The notes under the pieces: generated by a model | What the model was told of the DNA's origin: nothing | Databases searched by the model: none | The model's input: the letters and a program-made list of their open reading frames with translations, nothing else | Made by a program: the position numbers and the translations under genes | Shown: in pieces, positions 13,699 to 19,314 of the stretch | Layout of the letters: the number at the start of each line of letters is the position of its first letter | How positions within the stretch are numbered: position 1 is the stretch's first letter | Assembly: GCA_044375915.1 (NCBI GenBank) | Contig: JBILLU010000049.1 | Span: forward strand, 1-19,314 | DNA: 19,314 nucleotides | Direction: 5' to 3' | Source: JAFEBO01 sp044375915 | GTDB lineage: Bacteria; Planctomycetota; Phycisphaerae; Phycisphaerales; UBA1924

Positions 13699-15507
13699 TC
13701 ACCGCTTCACCACAAAGCCCGCCGGGATGTTCGGCAGATTCTTCGTGCTCGCCACGCCGCTCGCGCCCATCAGTTGGATCTGCGCCTCGCCGGTCGTCTT
13801 GGTCCACAGCCGATCGGTGTAGGAATCGCTGTTGTAGTCGGCGGCGGCAACAAGGTTCCAGCCCGCGCCCGGGGTCGTGATCGCGACCGGAGCCGCGAGA
13901 GTGCTGCCAACGACGCGGCGTGCGTACAACGCACCCGTCGCTTTCGTGCGGTAGACGATGTCCTGCGAGCCGTTGCTGTCGATGTCGGAGATCAGCACCA
14001 GGTCCTCGGTGGTGGGGACGTTGGGGAGCGGGCTGAAGCGCGGCGTGCCCGCGGGGGTCAGGAGCCAGATGCCCTGCTCGCCGTTGGAGGTGTCGCGCCA
14101 GATCATGTCGGGGGTGAAGTCGCCGTTCATGTCGGCGACGCCTGCGACGACCAGACTCGTCCGCGGGGCGCCGCGCATCTCGCGGGGCGCGTGGTAGTTC
14201 CCGCGGATGAACATGCTCATGTGCACCCGCCCGGTCGAGGCTTGGGACCAGAGGTAGTCGGCCTCGCCGTCGCGGTTGAAGTCGCCGGTGCCGACGACGT
14301 CCCAATCGGTTCCGGTGTAGATGATGTCGCGGCTGGTGGGGTTCAGGTTCGAGTCGAGGATCCACGCGCGGGTCAGGCCGGTAGTGGGGTTGCGGATCGT
14401 GATATCGGCGCGGCCGTCGACGTTGACGTCGAAGCGCAGGCCGTTGCCGGCTTGGCTGGGTCCCCACACCGCCATGCCATAGGCGGGCACGCCGCCGCTG
14501 AACTCAAAGTCGCCGAGGAGGATGAACTGATCGCCGAAGGTGGTGGAGTTCCAGACGTACGACACGCCGTTGGTGGTGGAGATCCCGCCATCCATGGCGA
14601 CCCAGTTGGTGCCGTTGAAGAACATGGCGCCGACGAAGCCGTCGGTGTTGTGGAAGTACCCGCCGGCGACGATGCCGGCGCTGGTGGCCGAGAGCGTGAA
14701 GATGGTGGAGATGTTCTTGTTGAAGGTCGGGGAGAGCGGCGTCCAGGACGTGCCATCGAACTGCGCGACGCGGGCGGACCCGCCGGGTCCGGCGAGGTTG
14801 AACCAGCCGCCGGCGATGAGTTTGCCGTTGTAGACCGCGAGGGTTTCGACGGTGCTGCCCAATCCGGCACCTGCGGACTGCCACGTGGCCCCGTTCCAGA
14901 ACGCGACGCGGCTGGGGTCGCCGGCGGGCATCTGCGGCGAGCCGAACGACCCGGCCGCATAGAGCGTGCCATTGCACACCGCCAGTGCGCCGACAAAGCC
15001 AGCTCGGAAACCGGAGCCGATCGGGGCGAAGCGTGTTCCGTCGAAGCGGGCGATGCGATTGGCACTGACGCCATTGATGCTCGTGAAGACGCCGCCGATG
15101 ATCAGTTCACCGTTGAAGGCGAGCAACGTCCTGATGATGCCGCTCGCATTGCCGTGATGGGCCCAGGAGTTTCCGTCGAAGCTGACCAGCTTGGATCCGC
15201 TGGCGACATAGAGGCGATTGCCATAGACGGCCATCGCGTCGGCGTTGGCGGCGACCATTGGCAGTTGCCGCCACGACGAGCCGTTCCAGGCGCGGAAGCC
15301 GTACATCGGTTGGAAGACGACCAGCTCGCCACGGAACTCGATCGCGTTGGAGTCGTTGCCCCGAACCCGCGGCAGGCCCGTGAACCAGTCGTACCAGCGG
15401 AAGACCTGGCCGGCGGCCGGTGCCGCGGGCAACGCGGCGGCGAGCGCCAGAAGCGCGGCCCCGAGCAGGCGATGCATCGGACGACAAAGCAGTGACTTGA
15501 GAATCAT
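13699..15507 (-). CDS. Secreted beta-propeller protein with C-terminal FG-GAP/VCBS repeats
   Basis: 602 residues from the ATG at 15505-15507, which has GGAG 9 nt upstream; residues 1-33 are a signal peptide (ALLALAAALPAAPAAGQ). Residues about 35-355 are repeated propeller blades of the kelch-like form (FDGTSWTPLSPTF, YNGKLIAGGWFN, FNGELIIGGVFTSINGV). Residues about 365-600 hold five FG-GAP/VCBS-like units with calcium-loop cores: DVNVDGRADI, DFNRDGEADY, DMNGDFTPDM, DIDSNGSQDI and DYNSDSYTDR. It is probably extracellular and calcium-stabilised; no catalytic motif or dockerin tail is seen. The role is unknown, with surface binding most likely. Its downstream end faces the nested palindrome after lysS. 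Confidence 0.9.
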   Translation of the reverse strand: MILKSLLCRPMHRLLGAALLALAAALPAAPAAGQVFRWYDWFTGLPRVRGNDSNAIEFRGELVVFQPMYGFRAWNGSSWRQLPMVAANADAMAVYGNRLYVASGSKLVSFDGNSWAHHGNASGIIRTLLAFNGELIIGGVFTSINGVSANRIARFDGTRFAPIGSGFRAGFVGALAVCNGTLYAAGSFGSPQMPAGDPSRVAFWNGATWQSAGAGLGSTVETLAVYNGKLIAGGWFNLAGPGGSARVAQFDGTSWTPLSPTFNKNISTIFTLSATSAGIVAGGYFHNTDGFVGAMFFNGTNWVAMDGGISTTNGVSYVWNSTTFGDQFILLGDFEFSGGVPAYGMAVWGPSQAGNGLRFDVNVDGRADITIRNPTTGLTRAWILDSNLNPTSRDIIYTGTDWDVVGTGDFNRDGEADYLWSQASTGRVHMSMFIRGNYHAPREMRGAPRTSLVVAGVADMNGDFTPDMIWRDTSNGEQGIWLLTPAGTPRFSPLPNVPTTEDLVLISDIDSNGSQDIVYRTKATGALYARRVVGSTLAAPVAITTPGAGWNLVAAADYNSDSYTDRLWTKTTGEAQIQLMGASGVASTKNLPNIPAGFVVKR

Positions 15508-15731
15508 CGGACGCGCTCCGTTCGAACTCGTCCCCACGAGCCAAAGGGAATGCTCTCGTCAGCGTTCAGGATACCACACGCCGCGGAGCCAGATACGGCG
15601 TGGTTCATCGGCCGGGATGCATGGAAGGTTGGAAAACCAGCAGATAGGCGGTGTTGCCGGGGTTTGCTCGGGATCGCCGGTTGATGGCCGACCGGCACGC
15701 CCCGTTTCGGGGCGGCCGCGGCGCAGGTCGC

Positions 15732-15737
15732 TACCGT
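15732..15737 (+). promoter_or_regulatory. Candidate -10 box (TACCGT) for the zinc-ribbon gene
   Basis: TACCGT lies 7 nt before the ATG at 15745, with no Shine-Dalgarno sequence. It is the weakest match of the six similar boxes. A GCCCCG-TTT-CGGGGC hairpin (15699-15713) lies just upstream. Confidence 0.25.
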
Positions 15738-15744
15738 TCCGCGC

Positions 15745-15987
15745 ATGCCCCGCCGCCCACCACCCGACGACGACGGCCCGATCGCCTCCGACCTCGAGAA
15801 GTTCGGTGACGTCACGCAGACCTGCGAATCCTGCGGCACGACGCTGCACGATGATGTGGAGATCTGTTGGAAGTGCGGGCACGCGCTGGGCGCTCATCCC
15901 GTGAAACAGGTGCCGATGTGGGTTCTCATCACCGCCGGTCTCCTGCTCGCGGTTTTTGTTCTCGGAATGCTGATCAGGCTTGTGTGA
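15745..15987 (+). CDS. Small zinc-ribbon membrane protein
   Basis: 80 residues. CESC (27-30) and CWKC (41-44) form a four-Cys zinc ribbon of the kind in zinc-ribbon_2/DZR proteins (CGTTLHDDVEICWKCG). Residues 57-79 (VPMWVLITAGLLLAVFVLGM) are a single C-terminal membrane helix, so the ribbon probably faces the cytoplasm on a tail anchor (inference). The acidic, Pro-rich N terminus is short. The function is unknown; such proteins are often regulatory or assembly partners. It is a single gene between two leftward secreted-protein genes, with a hairpin directly after its stop. Confidence 0.82.
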   Translation: MPRRPPPDDDGPIASDLEKFGDVTQTCESCGTTLHDDVEICWKCGHALGAHPVKQVPMWVLITAGLLLAVFVLGMLIRLV

Positions 15988-16019
15988 AAACGAAACCGCC
16001 CGCGATGACTCGCGGGCGG
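15986..16019 (-). terminator. Intrinsic terminator of the metallophosphoesterase gene (possibly bidirectional)
   Basis: A perfect 9-bp stem CCGCCCGCG (15996-16004) / CGCGGGCGG (16011-16019) with a 6-nt loop. On the minus strand it is followed by TTTCGTTTTC, so it suits the leftward gene ending at 16082. On the plus strand it directly follows the zinc-ribbon stop but has only a poor T run. Confidence 0.7.
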
Positions 16020-16081
16020 CTTGTGGCTCTACGGCAATCGATTTCGCGGAGCACCGACCCGCTGCGGGCAGTGCGCGCCGC

Positions 16082-18064
16082 TCACGGGCAGAAGAGCTTC
16101 TCGTAGGAAGTCACAAAGACCAGGAAATCAGCGTCGTCGACCACGCCGTCGCCGGTGAAGTCGGCCTGGCATGAGAGCGGCATGCTCGGGTCGGAACAGT
16201 CAAGGACGTCGTAGGAAATGGCGAAGGTCACGAAGTCCGCATCGTCAACCTGCGCATCTGCGTTGAGATCTCCGAAGCAGACCGCAACCGGACGAAGGTC
16301 GTCGGGGGCGCCCTCCAGGACGATCGTGTTGTTGTAGCGACGGAGCTGGTAGCCGGTGACGGTGAAGTTGCCGTCGCCGTTGTTGATCGGGAAGTTGTGA
16401 AAGTTGGCAAAGCTGAGGCGGAACCGACCTGCGTCGAGCGGCTGCACATCGACCTCCAGGAACCCGTAGTGCTTGCCGCCGCGGACCAGCTTGTTGCCAA
16501 TCCACAGCTCGGGCTCGTTCTGGTCGGCGCTCCAGATGTTGTAGGGATTCATGGTAAAGCTCGAGCCCTGGGGATTGATCGGGTTGTTCCGCCACGCGGT
16601 GATGGCGGCGTTGGTCAGCCCGGGCGCATCTTCGACGCCCCGAAGCCCGTCGCCCGCCGCGCCGACGTCCCACAGGTGCACGCCGTAGCCGTCGTTATCG
16701 AGATCGAAGTAGCTCAGTTCGGCAACCTCGCTGTGTCCGTTGAAGACACCCGCGACACGGAACTGCTCCATCAGCGGGGCGTAGATCCGCATCGCCTCGC
16801 CCGACTGGGTGCTGGTCACGCTGCTGCCGTGCACGCCGCGGCTGAAGGGCGTGTGGTGCCACTGCACGAAGATGATCCGGCCCTCGGCACGCGCCGCGGC
16901 CAGCGTGTCCACCGCCCAGTTCCACTGGGTCGTGCCGACGTTGAAGTCCGGGATGTCGCCGGGCGCGTAAGGCGTGCTGAACCACGCCCGGTTGGTGTCC
17001 CGGTTGGAAGGGAAGTTCACGGACAATCCCTGACCCTGCGGCGGCGCCACGCGGCTGTTGGCTTCCTCGGTCGCTTTGACCGAGCAGAGCGTGATCACTG
17101 TCACCGGGCCGTAGTCGGTCCGGTAGTACAGATCCTGGAAAGCGCTGCTGCCGTTGGACGGCCAGTCGAAGTACGCGCTCCACTGTTGGCGCGCGTAGCT
17201 GATCAGAAGATTGGTCAACGGCCCGCCGGTGCCTGGCTCGCCGCTGCCGACGCCGTTGAAGATGCAGTTGTTGCCGATCGCGGCGACCAGCGGGCGGGCG
17301 CTGAGCAGATCGTCGTACGCGCCCGCGTTGTGACGCCAGAACTCATCCCACCGACGCTGCTGCTCGTTCCCCGTGCCCTCGATCAGATCGCCCGGCATGA
17401 TGATCATGTCCGGATCCCGCTTCTCGATCTGCTTGATGTTTTCCTGATAGCCGACTGTCTCGCTCAAGAGATAGGCGTCCCTTCCGCGGCCAGTGCCCGC
17501 GGGGCGGCCGGTGCTGTCGAGTGCTTGCGGCGTGGTGCGAGCCCACTCCCGGAACCGCGTGCGCCCGCTCACCAGGGTCTCGCTGTCGGAAAGCACCGTA
17601 AAGCGCAGGCGGCGCGACGTGTCCGTCCCCGGGGCCGTGCGGAACGTGTTGCTGTACGTGCTCGCGCCCTGCGTCACCGTGTATGAGTACTCGGTGTCGG
17701 GCAGGAGACCCGTCAGTGTCACGCTGTGCTTGAAGTTCCGGGCCGGCACTCCCGGGGAACTGAAGATCGCGGTCGTGCTGAAAGGAAACGCCCCGCCCGC
17801 CGACAACTCGGCCGGGACTTGATAGTCCAGCACCGGAACCAACTGCGGCGCGGACGTCAACACGATCGCCGACGCAAGTCCCGGTCCGGTGACCGAGATC
17901 GTTCCCGCGACATTGCTGGTCGTGAACCAATTGAACGTCATGCCTTCCTGCGTCGCCATCTGCTGATAGGGCAGCACGCGGAACTCGCCCACGACGGCCA
18001 GCGCCGGCAAGCCGCCACACGCCAGGAGAATCGACGGAATCACAAACAGTGCGTTCTTCTTCAT
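16082..18064 (-). CDS. Secreted metallophosphoesterase-fold protein with Fn3-like N-domain and dockerin-like tail
   Basis: 660 residues starting MKKNALFVIPSILLACGG, with a signal peptide to about residue 23. The ATG has AAGGAG 5 nt upstream. Residues about 25-145 are a beta-sandwich like the purple-acid-phosphatase N-domain/Fn3 (HSVTLTGLLPDTEYSYTVTQ). The calcineurin-like core (about 152-470) shows LSDSE (158-162), GDLIEG (225-230), GNN (264-266), QWHH (401-404) and NGHSE (442-446). These match the order DxG, GDxxY, GNH, VxxH and GHxH of purple acid phosphatases, but GNH reads GNN and the last His of GHxH is Glu446. Metal binding may therefore be altered. A beta region (about 540-590) precedes the tail at 597-660 (DLNADAQVDDADF, DFTGDGVVDDADF, terminal CP). 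It is likely an extracellular phosphatase or nucleotidase; the substrate is unknown. Confidence 0.92.
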   Translation of the reverse strand: MKKNALFVIPSILLACGGLPALAVVGEFRVLPYQQMATQEGMTFNWFTTSNVAGTISVTGPGLASAIVLTSAPQLVPVLDYQVPAELSAGGAFPFSTTAIFSSPGVPARNFKHSVTLTGLLPDTEYSYTVTQGASTYSNTFRTAPGTDTSRRLRFTVLSDSETLVSGRTRFREWARTTPQALDSTGRPAGTGRGRDAYLLSETVGYQENIKQIEKRDPDMIIMPGDLIEGTGNEQQRRWDEFWRHNAGAYDDLLSARPLVAAIGNNCIFNGVGSGEPGTGGPLTNLLISYARQQWSAYFDWPSNGSSAFQDLYYRTDYGPVTVITLCSVKATEEANSRVAPPQGQGLSVNFPSNRDTNRAWFSTPYAPGDIPDFNVGTTQWNWAVDTLAAARAEGRIIFVQWHHTPFSRGVHGSSVTSTQSGEAMRIYAPLMEQFRVAGVFNGHSEVAELSYFDLDNDGYGVHLWDVGAAGDGLRGVEDAPGLTNAAITAWRNNPINPQGSSFTMNPYNIWSADQNEPELWIGNKLVRGGKHYGFLEVDVQPLDAGRFRLSFANFHNFPINNGDGNFTVTGYQLRRYNNTIVLEGAPDDLRPVAVCFGDLNADAQVDDADFVTFAISYDVLDCSDPSMPLSCQADFTGDGVVDDADFLVFVTSYEKLFCP

Positions 18065-18069
18065 ACCCG

Positions 18070-18075
18070 CTCCTT
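18070..18075 (-). promoter_or_regulatory. Shine-Dalgarno site of the metallophosphoesterase gene
   Basis: Minus-strand AAGGAG, 5 nt before the ATG at 18064; same sequence and spacing as for the protease gene. Confidence 0.75.
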
Positions 18076-18118
18076 TGTTGCATTGCTGCGCGCGATCGAT
18101 GCCTCGGATCGCAGCGGG

Positions 18119-18124
18119 GTATTA
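18119..18124 (-). promoter_or_regulatory. Candidate -10 box (TAATAC) of the metallophosphoesterase gene
   Basis: Minus-strand TAATAC, within GGATCTAATACCCCG, about 55 bp before the start codon. TTGAGC lies upstream, but only 12 nt away, so it is not a normal -35. The surrounding sequence resembles the dyad at 10555-10575. Confidence 0.35.
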
Positions 18125-18248
18125 GATCCGGCCGCGGCTCAAGCCTCGTTGCCATCGCGCGAAGCTTGCACGAAGATCGCGTGGCAGTTGCCGAGGGTTT
18201 ACTTGGGGTTGCGTCGCAGTCGCCCGAGGATCGCGATTCATCGAGTCC

Positions 18249-18260
18249 GCCGACGTCGGC
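18249..18260. promoter_or_regulatory. 12-bp perfect palindrome, possible protein-binding site
   Basis: GCCGACGTCGGC lies in the 354-bp gap upstream of the metallophosphoesterase gene. Apart from this, the -10-like box and the REPIN-like element, nothing was seen in that gap. Confidence 0.2.
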
Positions 18261-18291
18261 AGACCGTGCCGCTCGCGACGCCATCCATTCA

Positions 18292-18388
18292 GAGCCGCGG
18301 GCTTCAGCCCGCGCGGGAGCGACGCGCGGACATTCCACAACCTCCGAGTACACCACGCCCTCACCGCGCGGGCTGAAGCCCGCGGCTC
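18292..18388. repeat. 97-bp REPIN-like element with 25-bp perfect inverted repeats
   Basis: The arms at 18292-18316 and 18364-18388 are exact reverse complements over 25 bp, separated by 47 bp. Each arm is itself a near-palindrome (GCGGGCTTCAGCCCGC core). Two inverted REP copies forming one long hairpin is the structure of a REPIN. No gene lies inside. It begins 31 bp beyond the glycosyltransferase stop. Confidence 0.8.
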
Positions 18389-18418
18389 GGAGAAAGCTCG
18401 ACCGACTGGAAGCCGGAG

Positions 18419-19314
18419 CTACTTGTACATCTCAACCAGCGACCGCGCCACCGCTTCCCACGTGAACTTCTCTTCAATCAGCCGCCGCCCCGCTTCGCCC
18501 ATGGCACGGCCCTTCGCCGCGTCGCTCATCACCTTCAGCAAGCCGTCGGCCACGCCGTCGACCGTTCGCTGCACGACAAACCCCGCGCCCGCGTCCTGGG
18601 CCTCGGGGAAGTGGCACTCCTCGCTGATCACCACCGGCGAGCGTGCCGCCATCGCCTCGGCGATCGCCACACTGAACGCCTCGTGCCCGCTGGGCAGGCA
18701 GAAGCACGACGAATCGACCATCGCCGCGTACTTGTCCTTGCTGAAGATCGGCCCGGTCAGGTGCACGCGATCCGCGATCCCCAGCCTCGCCACCTGCTCC
18801 TCGATCGGCTTCTGCATGCCGAAGTCGGGCCCGGTGATGACGAGCCGCGCGTTGGGCACGCGGGCGAGCACCTTCTGAAACGCGTCCACGAGAATCGGCA
18901 AGCCCTTGATCGGATGCAGGCGCGACAGGAACAGGATGTACGGGTCGCTCCCGAGCTGCGGGTGCTTGGCCCGAAACTCACCGGGCGCAGGCAGCGGATC
19001 GATCTCCGACAAGAACACGCCGTTGGGTACGATGCCGATCGGCTTGGTCCAGCCGAAGACCCGCATCTCTTCCTCTTCGAATCGCGAGAGCGCGTGCACG
19101 CGATCGAAGCGATGGATGGCGCGGCCGTACGCGAGGTTCATCGCGATCGACTTCTTGAACGCTTTTTCGCTCAGCGCCCATCGCGTGAGAATGCCGTGGG
19201 GCGAGAGCACCGTCGGCTTCTTCTGCCGCCGTGCTTCGTTCACCGCGTGGATCAGGATCGGGTCCCAGATGTTGTGGACGTGCACGACATCATGCGCGGC
19301 GATGAGCGATCGCA
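18419..19314 (-). CDS. Glycosyltransferase family 4, GT-B fold (5' end outside window)
   Basis: The frame is open to the right edge, so the N terminus is missing; about 298 residues are visible. The first ones (SLIAAHDVVHVHNIWDPI) are the end of the acceptor-side domain with its typical HVHNIW. PHGILTRWAL and GIVPNGVFLSEIDPLP follow, then the donor-side domain beginning YILFLSRLHPIKGLPILVDA. The GT4 EX7E motif is in GHEAFSVAIAEAMAARSPVV, with the two Glu eight positions apart. Enzymes of this family move a sugar from a nucleotide-sugar donor in exopolysaccharide, LPS or glycolipid synthesis; the sugars cannot be told from sequence. It acts at the cytoplasmic face of the membrane. It may belong to a polysaccharide cluster extending right of the window (inference). 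Confidence 0.93.
   Translation of the reverse strand, partial: RSLIAAHDVVHVHNIWDPILIHAVNEARRQKKPTVLSPHGILTRWALSEKAFKKSIAMNLAYGRAIHRFDRVHALSRFEEEEMRVFGWTKPIGIVPNGVFLSEIDPLPAPGEFRAKHPQLGSDPYILFLSRLHPIKGLPILVDAFQKVLARVPNARLVITGPDFGMQKPIEEQVARLGIADRVHLTGPIFSKDKYAAMVDSSCFCLPSGHEAFSVAIAEAMAARSPVVISEECHFPEAQDAGAGFVVQRTVDGVADGLLKVMSDAAKGRAMGEAGRRLIEEKFTWEAVARSLVEMYK

Noticed and set aside
13774..15495. 573-codon open frame on the plus strand
   Set aside because: It is antisense to the beta-propeller gene, whose product has a signal peptide and clear repeats. The antisense translation is Val/Ala/Gly/Asp-rich, typical of GC-rich shadow frames, with no domain.
15559..15897. 112-codon open frame on the minus strand overlapping the zinc-ribbon gene
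   Set aside because: The plus-strand product has a proper four-Cys ribbon and membrane helix; the minus frame has no recognisable feature.
15986..16019. Terminator for the plus-strand zinc-ribbon gene
   Set aside because: The hairpin is well placed, but the T-rich run is on the minus-strand side, so it was assigned mainly to the leftward gene.
16397..17686. 429-codon open frame on the plus strand
   Set aside because: It is antisense to the metallophosphoesterase gene, with no start signal or domain.

Overview
The window looks like a chromosomal segment of a planctomycete, most likely the Phycisphaerae/Phycisphaerales. The DNA is GC-rich. Three unrelated secreted proteins end in the same roughly 65-residue dockerin-like tail (paired DLNxDxxVDDADFxxF calcium loops, regularly spaced Cys, ending CP or CS), a type I associate with that group. 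Housekeeping genes are scattered singly among large exported proteins, and gaps hold palindromic repeats rather than long operons. No tRNA, rRNA, CRISPR array, transposase, phage gene or recognisable defence system was seen.

Layout. 1-1998 (+) is the 3' part of a secreted FG-GAP/beta-solenoid protein with a dockerin tail, starting in a 168-nt tandem repeat. It converges on a secreted GHL10/DigH-like glycosidase (2013-3578, -), preceded on the same strand by an ankyrin-repeat protein (3628-4314, -). A short divergent promoter region separates these from a rightward set: a DUF4190-like membrane protein (4379-5275), a fusion of a degenerate Sua5/YrdC domain to a YwlE-like protein-arginine phosphatase (5315-6427), and ribose-5-phosphate isomerase B (6424-6888, overlapping by ATGA). 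The last two match part of the Firmicutes ywlC-ywlE-rpiB neighbourhood. Two inverted REP-like units and a terminator follow, then a 1025-residue secreted metzincin-type zinc protease (7184-10261, -). It is divergent from a dockerin-tailed SUMF1/FGE-fold protein (10635-11816, +). Lysyl-tRNA synthetase (11871-13514, +) carries an in-frame palindromic insert and ends on a 168-bp nested palindrome. Next come a two-part beta-propeller/FG-GAP secreted protein (13699-15507, -), an 80-residue zinc-ribbon membrane protein (15745-15987, +), a dockerin-tailed metallophosphoesterase with altered metal motifs (16082-18064, -), a 97-bp REPIN-like element, and the 3' part of a GT4 glycosyltransferase (18419-19314, -).

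How it fits together. Six of the nine proteins whose N termini are encoded here have signal peptides or membrane segments, and the truncated first gene is probably also exported, so much of the window serves the cell surface or secretome. Two gene-start styles are visible. Six starts have a -10-like hexamer only 6-8 nt before the start codon, suggesting leaderless mRNA. Four exported proteins instead have Shine-Dalgarno sequences, three of them strong. The points most worth following are the degenerate Sua5-arginine phosphatase fusion, the palindrome inside lysS, the nested palindromes, and a repeated 21-bp dyad between the protease and SUMF1 genes.
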